NCBI GenBank assembly: GCA_023055505.1
Contig: JALIRH010000049.1
Coordinates: 2,480,001-2,544,000, forward strand
DNA length: 64,000 nucleotides
Direction of reading: 5' to 3'
DNA from: Callipepla californica brunnescens
Lineage: Eukaryota > Chordata > Aves > Galliformes > Odontophoridae
Under the pieces are notes generated by a model. That model had not been told where the DNA came from. It searched no databases and was given only the letters and a program-made list of their open reading frames with translations. The position numbers and the translations under genes were made by a program. The first letter of the stretch is position 1. The number at the start of each line of letters is the position of its first letter. Below, piece after piece: positions 7,961 to 19,744 of the stretch.

Positions 7961-10900
7961 AACATCCTCCCTTTTGTCCTGCAGCCTCTTTCAGTCCACA
8001 CCTCCCTACTCTAGTGTGGGCTCCTGCACGGAGTGCAGCACATGGTTACAGCACGCACTCCAAAAGTAGCTCCAGCTCGATCCAAGGCCACAGACAACAG
8101 TGGAAATGCAGTCAGTCCTGTTGGCTGGAAGGGGCTTTCTCCTGGTACTGTACATGCCCTGGGCTCAGAAGCATCTCAGGGGATTCAGCTCTGAAGGAGA
8201 GCTAGCTGCAAAACAAGAAAAGGATTGTGGTGTGGCCAGACTGCTTGGTCTGGGTGTACTTGGCAAGGTTTGGCCATGAACTGAGGGCAGGGGCTGCTCC
8301 ATTTCCAGCTGCTTCAACAGCACAACCGAAGGTGGTCTTGTCAGTGACAGTGATGGTGCCGCTGGGGAAAGGTGCTGTTGACAGGCCATGGACATGCCCA
8401 AGGGAAGAGGGAAGAACGGAGTGAAGTGGTGCCCTGCGAGCCACACCTTGCTGCTTTCACCTGCAGCTGCATGAAGGGATAGCGAGAGGAGAGGCACCAG
8501 GCTGCCAGCACCAGGCAGCTTCCCGGGGATGACAGCTTCCGTCCTGTGGGTGCAGAATGATGATCAATCTGATCCTGATCCTGTCTCCTCCTCGTCTTCT
8601 CCAAGATGCAGAGCCCGTGCCATGGGCACTAGAGACAGCAGACTCCCAGAGCTTGCCCCAAGACCTCAGGAACCTGACATCTCCAGCACATGGCAGCATG
8701 AACTGAGAGCAGGGGGCCCTGCAAGACTTGTCACCCATTTTTCTGCCTCTGCATTCCAGACCCAAGCCTGGGAACACCTGTAAGATGAGCCCAGGGGTTG
8801 GCCACCAGGCCTGCTGAGATCCCCACCGCTTGGATAGATGCTCAGGAGGGCACCAGAGACACTGGTGCAGCCTCTACACCACAGGAAGGGCTCAGAATGG
8901 CAGGCAGGTCCTGCAAAAGAGCAGAACAAGGACAAGAAAGCAAACTTGACTCTCGCTGATGTGACTGGACTGAAATAACAAAGAACCATTTCCTAAGACA
9001 TTGCAGCTAACAGAACTGACAGTCTGATTGAGTACAAGGTACTGTGACTCACATACTCAGCTCCAGCATTTATCTAATCCTTCCATATGTTCTTTGAAAA
9101 TGTTCTACTGGACGTATTTAAACCCAAACTCTGTGTGAGAACTAAATTTGTGTGTTCCATCTAACAAAAATAAAAAATTCCATCAACCCAGCTGAGTGCT
9201 AAGCTCTTCCTGATAACTTCCAAATAGAATCGTAGCCAAGATGTTTTACAAGTGGTACAGTTAGAAAGATTATTGTGATGCACTTACCCCTATGTCAGGA
9301 CCTGCATGGTCCACTGCCTGTCTTCCCATGTAAATACCAATTAGTCCTGGGATTCTTCAGCAGTGAGAATACTGAAGAATGCATTTGCCAAATCTAGGAG
9401 ACAATGGGAAGTACAGAACAAAATGGAGGTGCAGCTGGAGGTGCATTTTGGAGCAGTTAGTGGGGATGAGAGCAGATAATAAGAGAAATTTAAGTACATC
9501 TGGAATGGTTAAATACAAAATAAGTCTAAATCACCCCATCTCAAGATGGTTATTGAATAGCAGAAGGTCTCAGGCTCAGTGCCTCTCAGTTAGCCTACAC
9601 TTGCAGGTATGTCTGGAACTCTATAATAGAGCAGTCAGAGCCCCCTTCTTCTTTAAAACAGTAACAAAGATGCTTCTGCCTAATTCTTCTCCTGATTTGA
9701 TGGTAAATGCGCTAATGTTCCCCAGTCTCTCCTCGGTGCAGATCCCACATGTCCAAATAACTTTGGCAACAGCTCCTCTGCAGAGTTAGGTTTACAAACA
9801 TCAGGCCTGTCCCGCCATGGTTGTGCAGACCTTCAGATTACACCCTCGTGCTCCTGTTTTTCCCCTGTGTCCAAACCCCAACCCAGTGATCCCAGGGGTT
9901 GGTGGCAGACATCTATTGCATCTGCACTTGCAGGGAAAGCTGCGAGTGCTTTTGTAAAGTTTTGCTTCCTGATTTCTTCATGGAATCGCCAAGGTTGGTA
10001 AGGATCTGCATGACCACCCAGGCCACCCATCTACCAGTCGCCATTTGGGCCCGTGGTTCAGACTTTGCAGTGCTGAAGGGCTTTGCTTACCTTTCTTTAA
10101 CCATGATTGTGGTGTTCTCAGCTGCTCAGAGTAACTCCAGCAAATCCGAGGAGTTCCGACTGCATGTGGGTGATGAAATAGATTTCTTTGGTTCCAGTAG
10201 TCCTTCCAATTGATGAAAAAACCCTGAAACTGATAAAAGGGGAAGTAAAAGAGGGGGGATTTAGGTTGGGTATAAGGAAGAAGATTTTTTACGTCAGTGA
10301 GGCACTGGAGAGCAATGCCTCGTCAGTGGCCCGCAGATCAAAGCGCTTTGCTGTGCTGCTGGGCCAGCAGTGCTGGGTTGGGACTGACCTCAGTTTGGGT
10401 CTCCACTCGTGCTTCCCAGTATGTCAAATCCCAGGCCTGCTGTCACCAGCTCAGTGCTGATACTCCAACCACAGTCATTGCTGAAGTTCGTTAGCAAAAC
10501 TGACTGATAGCTCAGCACTCAAAGCAAACTGAAAATGGGAGCTCACAAAGACACCATATGGCGCAACAGTTATTCCGGACTTGTTTAACGTGATTTGCTC
10601 AGCACCGGTGCCTACATTTGCTGACGCCTTAGGCCACGAGCTGTGGGCTTCCTCCAAGACCTCTTTCAGAGGACGGGGAAGCCTCCTCCACCAGTAGAAG
10701 CAGAGGTTACTTGCTGTGTTGTTAGCGCGGGACTGCAAATACGATCCCACTAACTCCAAGATTGCAGTGAGCTATACACACCCTGCCTATGTACCATGTG
10801 CAAACACAGTCTTTAAACTCTCATGACTGTTGTCTGTGACCAAATGCTTCCTCAGCTTGATTATTTTAATCAGTTTTGTTAATTGTACACCTACCAAGGC

Positions 10901-12499
10901 CTAGCAGGTTGGGCACTGTGTTATAACACTAGACCTGCTTGCCTCTGCACACATTGCATGCTGAAATATTCTGTGCGTGTGCAGCAATTGCAGCAACCCT
11001 GAAATGCTGCTCAGGACAACAAGTCCAAACTCCTGTACCTCACATGCTGCCTGTAAAGAAGGTGTTACTCGGCCTCAAGTGAAATTCAAACTTCCCAAGT
11101 AGTTTTCCTGTCCTCGTAATGCTTCACAACAATCTGGAGATACATGGGTGGTGGATCTCTGTTGAATGACGCTGTCCCATTATCTATATCATTATCTGCA
11201 GCGTGGCGGAAACTCATTTGTATGAATCTTTTTCATATACACTCTCCAACAATGTTCTCTCTTAGAAAATTTAGGATTAGCAATTCCATTCAAAACACCA
11301 AGCCGTGTTTGATTGGAGCCTGGGAAGAAGGAATGGACAGGAGAGTCCTGCAGAACCTGGGACAGATCGGGCCTGCTCCAGGTTGGCCTTATCTTCACCA
11401 AGAACCATTTCTGAGATGAGGAATGTTGAGGGCTGTTTGAAGCCAGCACACTCCAAGCAGCATTAGAAGCAGCCCCCAGCAGCTAGCTCTGTCATTTACT
11501 AACAAAATTGATTAGGCATGAGGCTCTCTGCTTTCCTTGGGATCTAACAAAAGCACTGTGGACATCTTTCCAGTTCTTACAGCCCATTTTTCCTATGAGG
11601 CCTTCTCTTGCTGTCCCTAGATTAGAGCTCTAATCAATCCTGGCTGTCTAATTGGAGAGCTGCTAATTTCAAGGGGAAAAACCTTGACACTCTAACAATG
11701 CGCCACAGAGCCAATTTAAAGACACTTAAACTCACTCGCATTGCCACCATTCTTCAGGTGTCACCTTTGTCACTGTGTCTACTGAGACCTCGTTAAAATC
11801 GTCTCAAGTAATCTCCAGAGGGACAAACCAACACTATTAAATAGTTTGCCTCAGTATTCAGGCACTCAAAAGCTGAATGGGATTTGTGTTTGACACTTCT
11901 GGTAATTACTTCTGGTTTTGGTGGTGATTTGCGTTGTGTTTCTTCACGGCAAAGAGGATGGATCTCCTAAAGGAGATGTGAGGCTCAAAAAAAAAAAAAA
12001 AAAAAAAAGTAACAGTTGGGCAGTTACAGATCAAAGAAACAAAGGAAATCCAGTGCTGGTTCTCATGAGTACCTCATCACCCAACAAAACTTTCAGTCAT
12101 CCTTTCACAGTTCTTGGCCCCACTTTGCAGTTCCTCCCAGCAGAAACAACCGTACACGGGACAGTTTATATCCCAAAGGAGGTTGTGGTCCCACAGATTC
12201 CCTAGCCAAACAAACAGATCTATTCTTAGTCTTGAAATCCACGGGCTTTACTCCACAGCCTCATGGCGCAAAGTGTAAGGGAATGACAAGACCAAGACCT
12301 TGATGGTCTCAGAAAGTCCAACTAAAATCGAGACTGACGCAACTGCTGACAAGAAAAGTCAGTCCGCGTGAACACGAGCTTGCCCCGTGCTTCACAGGGC
12401 CTCCACCACAGCCAGCATGTTCATCTGCACACTTTGGTCTGCCTCCTGCAACGTCTTTGAGTTTGAAAGGGACTTCTTGAGATCACCCAGTCCCTGCCC
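7961..12499. other. Intergenic, no gene recognised
   Basis: No exon or family could be supported. A CR1-like scrap (TTTAGGTTGGGTATAAGGAA, then GAGGCACTGG) lies near 10252-10330 on the plus strand. A run of about 21 A lies at 11988-12008. The remaining frames are short and unremarkable. Confidence 0.45.
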
Positions 12500-12900
12500 C
12501 TGCTCAAACTGGACCAGGCAGAGCATGTTGTGTGGGAGTAACGTGTCCAGAGGAGGGTAACGGAGTTGATGAGGAGTCTGGGGCGCAGATCTTATGGGTA
12601 GCAGCTAAGGGAACTGGGGTGGGAGTCTGGAGAAGAGAAGGCTCGGGGGGAGACCTCATTGGACTCCCTGAAATGAGGTTGTGGTGAGGTGGGGCTTGGC
12701 CTCTTCTCCTTGGTATCAAGAGGGGATGACCAGGAGAGGTTCGGGTTGTATGTTAGGGAAAATTTCTTCTCATAAAGACTGTCTACTGAGGCAGTAGAAC
12801 ATGCAGCCCAGGCTGGTATGGGAGCCACCATCCCTGGAGATGTCCCAGAAATGTGGAGATGCAGCGCTGAGGGATGTGGTTCAGAGGACACGGTGCAACT
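12500..12900 (+). mobile_element. CR1 LINE fragment, plus strand
   Basis: It has the CR1 end-region order: a GGAGAAGAGAAGGCT segment, a GACCTCATTG segment, a GGTTGTATGTTAGGGAAAAT segment and a CTGAGGGATGTGGTTCAGAG tail. It runs directly into an oppositely oriented CR1 at 12901. Confidence 0.75.
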
Positions 12901-13830
12901 CATAGAAACATAGAAACGTGGGTTTGGAAAGGACCTACAAGATCATCCAGCCCAACCATCCTCCCATCACCACCCCTACCCACTGAGCTACTCCATCATA
13001 TACCTCAGCACCTCATCCAGGTGCTCTCTGAACAGCTCTAGGGACAGTGACTCCACATCCCTAGGCAGGTTGTTCCAGCGTCCGACCACTCTTTCAGAGT
13101 AGAATTCAGATCCAATGTAAATCTTCTCTGGCATAACTTGTGGCCATTGCCTCTCATGCTATCATTAGTTAGCTGGGAGAAGAGTCCGACCCCTCCCTCA
13201 CCACCGCATCCCTTGAGGAATTTGTAGGCTGCGATGAGCTCTCCCCTGAGCCTTTTCTTCTCCACATTGAAGAATCCCAGCTCCTTCAGTCTCTCCTCAT
13301 AAGATTTGTGCTCCAGACCTCTCACCATTTTCATTGTCCTTCTCTGAACACTTTCCAGGGCCTCAATGTCTTGTAATGAGTGGCCCAAAACTGAATGCAG
13401 CACTCAAGGTGCAGCCGCACCAGAGCCGAGTACAGTGGGGTGATCAGCTTCCTGCTCCTGCTGGCCACACTATTCCTGATGCAGGCCAGGATGCTGTTGG
13501 CCCTCTTGGCCACCTGGGCACGCTGTGGGCTCACGTTCAGTCGAGCGTCACCCAACACCCCCAGCTCCTTTTCCTCTATATGGTCTTCAAGTCATTCTGC
13601 CCCAGTCCCGTAGCATTGTATGGGGTTACTGTGGCCAGAGTACAGAACCCAGCACTTGGCCTTACTGAACCTCATCCCATTGAGCCCAACCCAGCTACCC
13701 AGCTTATCCAGATCCCTCTGTAGGGCCTCCCTACCCTCAGGCACATCAACACATCCTCCCAGCTTGGTGTCACCTCCAATCTGACTGAGCATACACTCAA
13801 TCCCTCATCTCAGTCATCAAGAAAGATATT
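12901..13830 (-). mobile_element. CR1 LINE 3' part with broken RT ORF
   Basis: The right-hand end (minus strand) encodes the C-terminal half of CR1 ORF2 in three frames. 13592-13792 has a GCVDVPEGREALQRDLDKL segment, 13331-13558 has [14 protein letters not shown], and 13038-13403 has [16 protein letters not shown] and [12 protein letters not shown]. The frame changes show it is dead. It ends at 12901 with the usual TTCTATG-type 3' repeats. Confidence 0.9.
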
Positions 13831-14307
13831 AACCAAGACAGATATGAGATCAACTATAGGGATTAAGATGCATCTCAATCTGCCTTGTACTCAACCATCG
13901 CCCAGATCCAGAGTGCTGGGGTTGCAGCAAGGATTTGGGGAGCACTCCCACTCATCGTGAGGTCCAACGCAGTGTGTCTGCTTGTAGGAGATCTTCCCAA
14001 CCTCACCACAAGAGCATCCATGTTTTATATCACCCGATAAACAACTTCACGTGGCAGTGGCGTGGAAACTGCGTTCGTTTCTGGATGAAACCTCGAGGAG
14101 GAACCGGGGAAGTGTGTGTAGTGTTAATCCATTTTCACCAGGGAGAGGAGTTGACCACGGAGGGCAATCTGAGCCGAATCACTGCCACGTATGTTGGTGG
14201 GTTTAACACCCAGCGGGATGCGGATGAATTCATCTGACGTCCCACAGACATGAGGGTTCTGTGCCAGGAGGCGGTTATGCTGCTTTCATTGTTATTGCAC
14301 CATTCGT

Positions 14308-14425
14308 CATAGAATCAGTCACGCAAACACAGAACCACAGAATAGCTCAGGTTGGAGGGGACCCCATGGATCATCAACTCCACAGAAGGAGCCAACAACC
14401 TCCAGATTTGGTGTGAGATCCACTT
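14308..14425 (-). mobile_element. CR1 3' end scrap
   Basis: Reads CATAGAATCAGTC, then AGGTTGGAGGGGACC, then ATGGATCATC on the plus strand. This is the reverse complement of the CR1 3' terminus. Confidence 0.55.
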
Positions 14426-14434
14426 GCCCATGGC

Positions 14435-14742
14435 TCCCTACCCTCCTCCCTTCCCTCGTTCCTTCCCTCCCCCCTTTCCCTCCTCCCCCCTTTCCTCCTC
14501 CTTTCCCCCTTCCCTCCTCTCTTCACTTTCCCTTCAATCCTCCCTCCCCTCCTCCCTTCCCCTCTCCCTTTCCTCTTCCTTTTCATCCACCCTTCCCTTC
14601 CCCCATCCCTTCCCCCTTTCCTCCTCCCTCCCCTCCTCCCTTCCCCTCTCCCTTCCCTCTTCCTTTCCCTTCCCCCTTCCCTTCCCCTATCCCTTCCCCC
14701 TTTCCTCCTCCCTTCCCTCCTCCCTTCCCTTCTCCCTTCCCA
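14435..14742 (+). repeat. Imperfect CT-rich tract
   Basis: About 300 bp of almost pure pyrimidine made of diverged CCCTTCC, CCTCC and CCTTTCC units. The long Ser/Pro frames across it are artefacts. Confidence 0.95.
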
Positions 14743-15300
14743 GACATCTCTAGAAATACTCTTTCCTTCCTGGAAATTCAGCTAGAGAACTAAAGTAATG
14801 CCCCTCCACTCTTCGAAAAACCACAGATCTGAATGACAACTTTATCTCTAGAATATATTTGCTCAAACTTCTCAGTCAGGACAGAATTCACATCTCCTTT
14901 GCTCATTTCACTCCTCCCTCCTCCGACCCCAAGGGCCCTTCAGGCAGCAGATTTCCCTGGAGAAGGATGAAGAGGGGTACATAATTGGTTTTCTTCTCAG
15001 GGCGGCTTTCTACTGCAGGGCTGTGAACACAGCACTCCATGCACTCATTATCCAGGCTTGGTACGTAGTCAGGGAATAGCCAGACCGCCTCATGATACAG
15101 GAAACTGAGAATCCAAATTAGACAGAATCACACAGGGTGAGTTTTGGGAGCTTTACATTCAGCATTCCTCCTCATGGCTCTGCCCTAACACGGCCCTGCC
15201 AGGGAGTGCAGACACCGAGGAGATAAAGTCATACGGCTCTTCCACAGCAAAGTTACACCTGAAAATAAAGAGGAGGTGAGTTTTCCAGCTTATCTGACTC
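14743..15300. other. No feature between two pyrimidine arrays
   Basis: Unique-looking sequence without a recognisable exon or repeat family. Confidence 0.4.
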
Positions 15301-15303
15301 TTA

Positions 15304-15966
15304 CCCCTTTCTTTCCCTTTCCCTTTCCCTTTCCCTTTCCCTTTCCCTTTCCCTTTCCCTTTCCCTTTCCCTTTCCCTTTCCCTTTCCCTTTCCCTTTCC
15401 CTTTCCCTTTCCCTTTCCCTTTCCCTTTCCCTTTCCCTTTCCCTTTCCCTTTCCCTTTCCCTTTCCCTTTCCCTTTCCCTTTCCCTTTCCCTTTCCCTTT
15501 CCCTTTCCCTTTCCCTTTCCCTTTCCCTTTCCTTTTCCCTTCCCCTTCCCCTTCCCCTTCCCCTTCCCCATCCCTTTCCCTTTCCCCATCCCCTTCCCTT
15601 TCCCCATCCCTTTCCCCATCCCTTTCCCTTTCCCTTTCCCTTTCCCCATCCCTTTCCCTTTCCCCATCCCCTTCCCTTTCCCCATCCCTTTCCCTTTCCC
15701 CATCCCTTTCCCTTTCCCTTTCCCTTTCCCCATCCCTTTCCCTTTCCCCATCCCTTTCCCTTTCCCTTTCCCTTTCCCTTTCCCTTTCCCTTTCCCTTTC
15801 CCTTTCCCTTTCCCTTTCCCTTTCCCTTTCCCTTTCCCTTTCCCTTTCCCTTTCCCTTTCCCTTTCCCTTTCCCTTTCCCTTTCCCTTTCCCTTTCCCTT
15901 TCCCTTTCCCTTTCCCTTTCCCTTTCCCTCCCCTCCCCTCCCCTCCCCTCCCCTCCCGTCCCCTCC
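15304..15966 (+). repeat. (CCCTTT)n hexamer array
   Basis: About 660 bp of tandem CCCTTT. The centre (about 15541-15775) is a higher-order block in which CCCCAT and CCCCTT units alternate with the basic unit. The right end (15926-15960) changes to CCCCT pentamers. It is strictly strand-asymmetric, so polypurine triplex formation is likely. The Pro/Phe and Lys/Gly frames over it are not genes. Confidence 0.98.
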
Positions 15967-16425
15967 TCTTCCGTCCCATCATAAGAGATATAATTATTTT
16001 TTCCCCCATGTGTAGTTTCATTTTCCTTCTAAACAACGCAAAGATCATTTATTACTTCGAAAACGAATTGGTATTGTAAGTGGTATTTCTACGTCCTCCT
16101 GTGGGCACTCTTCTGGCAGGGGTTGTAACCATAACCTCAGTTTATAATGGGGAACACATCCTGTCCCGTGCCCTTGCTGTGCCTCACACAGCGCTTCCCT
16201 CAGCACCACAGCCTTTATGATCCCAATGAGCCGTGGTGGAGGAGTGCAGTGACAGCCATGGCCAAAGCTTCACTGGAAGGGAATGAAATACACGGGGGGG
16301 GAGAGGGAAATAATAGGGGAAGGCATTGTTTTGTAGGGTTAAGAGCCACTTTCCAGACTCAGGAATGGAATTTGTTACCAAGGATGACGACGGTGGCTTT
16401 GCTTTCCCATGTGCACAGGCTGTGT

Positions 16426-17383
16426 ATGGCTGCGCGACCAACTGAGGCGGGGAATGAGAGTGGCGTGAAGGAGTTCATCCTCTTTGGCCTCTCCGAGAAT
16501 CAAGGAGTACAGAAGGCGTGCTTCATGATGTTCCTTTGCTTCTACACGGTTAATGTGGCAGGGAACCTGCTCATCATCATCACTGTGATGAGCAGCCAAT
16601 GCCTGAACTCCCCCATGTATTTCTTCCTCCGCTACTTGTCCTTCGTAGACATCTGCTACTCCTCCGTCACGGCTCCCAAAATGATGGCCGACTTCCTCAT
16701 GGAAAACAAAACCATCTCCTTCACCGGCTGCGTAGCACAGCTCTTCGGGGTCCATTTCTTCGGCTGCACAGAGATCTTCATCCTCACCGCCATGGCCTAC
16801 GACCGCTACACCGCCATCTGCAGACCCCTCCACTACACTGCCCTCATGAACAGGCGTGCATGCAGCTGCATGGTGGTGGTCTCATGGCTGGGGGGCTGCA
16901 TGCACTCCGCTGTGCAGACTCTTCTGACCGCTCAGCTCCCCTTCTGTGGCCCCAGTGAAGTTGACCACTACTTCTGCGACGTTCACCCCCCTGCTACATC
17001 TGGCCTGCACCGACACCTACACTGTCAGGGTCATCGTCATCGCTAATAGTGGGATGATTTCTCTGAGCTCTTTCTTCATCCTGGTTGTGTCTTACGTGGT
17101 CATCTTGGTCTCCTTGAGAAGTCACACCTCCGAAGGACGGCGTAAGGCCCTGTCCACCTGTGGGTCCCACATCACGGTGGTGGTGCTGTTCTTCGGACCG
17201 TGCACGTTCACCTACATACGCCCATCCAGCAATCTGTCAGAGGACAAGTTCGTGGCACTGTTTTACACCATCATCGCCCCCATGCTGAACCCTCTCATCT
17301 ACACGCTGAGGAACCAAGAGGTAAAGAGTGCCATGAGGAAGCTGTGGGGCAGAAGAGTGGGAAGCAAAAAGGGGAAGGCGTAG
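16426..17383 (+). CDS. Olfactory receptor, OR4-like, one frameshift
   Basis: A seven-helix odorant receptor of about 318 residues if one base is discounted. It starts at the ATG after a splice-acceptor-like CCATGTGCACAG. Visible: an N-glycosylation site NES at the N-terminus, helix 2 [14 protein letters not shown], the DRY box [15 protein letters not shown], the second extracellular loop CDVH and HLACTDTY, helix 6 [12 protein letters not shown], and helix 7 [18 protein letters not shown]. The motifs fit family 4. A run of six C at about 16987-16992 should be five; the extra base moves the 5' frame (to 17046) away from the 3' frame (to 17383). It is otherwise complete, so it may be a recent pseudogene or a homopolymer sequencing error. 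Confidence 0.85.
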
Positions 17384-17540
17384 ATCCCGCAGGATCTCCC
17401 ACAATGACGCGTTTGGTGCGCATTGCCACAAGGACACCTTCTGAATACAAGTTTGTTGTTCACTCACTTTGTTGAAGGTTCATCTTTTGGTTTGGAGGAC
17501 ATTGTAAAACCCATGGCGAGCTGAGCTGACATCTCCTTCC

Positions 17541-17630
17541 TGTTCTCTTCTCAATGAGCGTAGGGGCTCTCTGTTCTCTTCCCAATGAGTGTAGGGACTC
17601 TCTGTTCTCTTCTCAATGAGTGTAGGCCCC
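17541..17630 (+). repeat. Three tandem 31-bp repeats
   Basis: Three copies begin TGTTCTCTTC at 17541, 17572 and 17603 and carry CAATGAGYGTAGG. They lie just downstream of the olfactory receptor. Confidence 0.85.
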
Positions 17631-18284
17631 CAGTGGGGCTCCCGAGCTCTACCCTACGCACCAGCAAAGAGATGACACCATCAGGAATACCGCACGTGCT
17701 GTAGGATCTCGATGGGTTCTCCCTTAAAGCTCTGATGCGAGGCTGAGGCAGGCGATGGGAATGAAGGCTTTTTCCTCTCCTTCGCAGCGTGCCAACTTTC
17801 CTCCTGAGTTCCTCATCCTTTCCACCACTGCCTCTGCCCTTTGGCTCAAGTTCAGATTCTTTGATTTAATTATAGGCAAACTCAGAGTCACAGATCTAGA
17901 TAGAGCAAGATGTCTTGCTGTCTTTACAAGACAGAGTAGTTGCCCTTTCCCTTGGAGACACCACTCAGTGCGTCAGTGTTTTGGAAACCATTGCCACAAA
18001 TGAAGCAATTGCTACCCATGTGTACACACTTACACAAGGGAAGCGGTGTGTTGTGCACTGCCCATGTCGCACACTTTTATCTCTGTTCCCACTGATAGCT
18101 CCCTACAAAGAAATCTCTGTGTGCTCATGGGATGCCGTTGCTCCTGGCTGTCCTGTGCTTCTCCTGTGCAACTGATGAGATATTTCTGCCACGGTTTACC
18201 CTCCTTGCTGTTCAGGTTGTCCCCTGCAGAAAGGTGAAAAGCATAGATCAGGGGTTGGAAGGGGCCACTGATGATCACTGAGTC
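17631..18284. other. No gene; CR1 scrap at right end
   Basis: No exon recognised. At 18236-18300 a reverse-strand CR1 3' end (GGGGTTGGAAGGGGCC, then CTAGTCCAACCCCTC) merges into the telomere-like array. Confidence 0.45.
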
Positions 18285-18657
18285 CCTAGTCCAACCCCTC
18301 TAACTCTAGCCCTTCCCTAGCCACTCTAAACCTAGCCCTAGCCCTTGTCCTAACCCTAGACCTAGACCCTCTAACACAAGTCCTAGCCCTAGCCCTAGCC
18401 CTTGCCCTAGCTTTAGCCCTAGACCCTCTATCCCACTCCCTAACTCTAGCCCTAACACTAGCCCTAGCCCATCTAATCCCAGCCATTGCCCTAGACTTAG
18501 CCCTAGCCCCTCTAACCCTTGCTCTAGTCCGAGCCCCAACATTAGCACCTCTTACCCTAGCCCTATCCCCTGTAACCCTCAACCTAGCCCTTGCCCATAC
18601 TCTAGCCCCTCTAACCCCTTGCCCCTCCATCCATAGACCTAGCCCTAGCCCAAACCC
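18285..18657 (+). repeat. Degenerate telomere-like array (C-rich strand)
   Basis: About 370 bp of diverged CCCTAG and CCCTAA hexamers, broken about every 30-50 bp by CCCCTCTAACCC. True CCCTAA units are a minority. The same sequence type, in the same orientation, is at 53138-53935 and, as the G-rich strand, at 32262-32398. Confidence 0.9.
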
Positions 18658-18659
18658 TG

Positions 18660-19010
18660 TTATAGGTGCGAAGAGAACAGTACACACCAATCGATACCAG
18701 TTTAGTTAGGAATTTATTGAGCAAGCAATAAACGAGCGAAACAGTGCTGGGTGGCCGGGAATCTCCGCTCCACCAAAGGCACACAACGGGGGCCTCCCTT
18801 CCCCTCTTTTTATTGTCTCTTACTTCCGCATTCATGTCTTATCTTCTCCTCTTTCTGCGGCTGCGCCGGCTGTTACTAGGGGGTCATTCTCTGCCTCCTG
18901 GTGGTCGAGGTGATGAAGGCTGTAGTCTTCCTCAGCTCTGATCATGCGCACTTAAGAGGAGATTTTCACTTATTTTTTTACAGTTTCTTAGAAGGTCACT
19001 GTTATCTGCT
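18660..19010 (-). mobile_element. LTR-like element, copy A1
   Basis: Read on the minus strand it has an AATAAAAAGAG TATA-like box and, further on, GCTCAATAAATTCC as a polyadenylation signal, then TGTGTACTGTTCTC, as in a retroviral LTR. A diverged copy is at 32400-32545. The family is not identified. Confidence 0.5.
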
Positions 19011-19029
19011 GTCCATTGTCCAGGATGTT

Positions 19030-19205
19030 AGAACTAAGTGCTTTGGCTCCAACTTGCACAAACTACGAAGTTTCCAGACAAAACATCTAGGTATCTGTTT
19101 TGTGACTTCCACAAACTACATAGTTCTCAGGAAAAAACACTGACACATCTATCTCGAGTTGGTTTGATTGACAAGTACAGAATTTATTTTTACCACATCA
19201 CACCA
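19030..19205 (+). repeat. Dispersed repeat B, copy 1
   Basis: About 175 bp shared with 32085-32260 in the same orientation: GCACAAACTACGAAG, AGACAAAACATCTAG, AAAAAACACTGACACATC and GACAAGTACAGAAT. It is probably part of the same retroelement family as the LTR-like piece. Confidence 0.7.
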
Positions 19206-19680
19206 GTCCAACTCTGTTTGTGAACAGCAGGTCTAGCACGGCACCTAACCTGGAAGGCTCTTATCAGCTGCGAAGGGAAAATGTCTTCCACATGCTCTAG
19301 AAACCACCTAGACTGTTTTTTCTGTTCCGTATTGTATTTCCAGCACACACCAGGGAAGCAGAAGTCTTCCATGAGAACAAGGGTCGGCATGATTTGTGCT
19401 GGACTCAACCCAGCTCCAAGTTCAACAACACTGAAACACTCTCTTACATAGAAAGCCACACAACCACCGCTCCTTCCTCACCTGTCCCCTCCAAAGAGTA
19501 CACACTCTGCCCTCCATTGCAGCAGTACAGTCGTGGGGCTGATGGACACTGAGTCACAGTATGCCAGCTGCACAGTGGCTTCCAGCTCCTTCTGCTTGTT
19601 GCAGATGCTGTATGCATTGGTGCAGACGCACTTCAGCTGAGCCATTGGAGTCACTACACACTCCAGCATTCTTCCCCTTC
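19206..19680 (-). mobile_element. CR1 LINE endonuclease fragment
   Basis: The minus strand encodes the start of CR1 ORF2: AQLKCVCTNAYSICNKQKEL at about 19600-19650, then a CVAFYVRE-type stretch and WKYNTEQKKQSRWFLEHVED, typical of the CR1 apurinic endonuclease. The frame is broken between the two parts, so it is a fossil. Confidence 0.75.
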
Positions 19681-19744
19681 ATACCTAATTTGAAGCCCTC
19701 AAGGCTAATATAAAGCACTCTTGGCACTACTGATGACATGCCTA

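Noticed and set aside
15276..16079. Long Pro/Phe frame (+) and Lys/Gly frame (-)
   Set aside because: Both are only the translation of the CCCTTT array; there is no stop because the unit is a multiple of three.
18285..18657. True interstitial telomere or chromosome end
   Set aside because: No run of perfect CCCTAA units; the array has its own CCCCTCTAACC punctuation and CR1/LTR neighbours.
19554..19669. Minus-strand frame as a small gene
   Set aside because: It is the start of CR1 ORF2 (AQLKC...NKQKEL), so it belongs to the LINE fragment.
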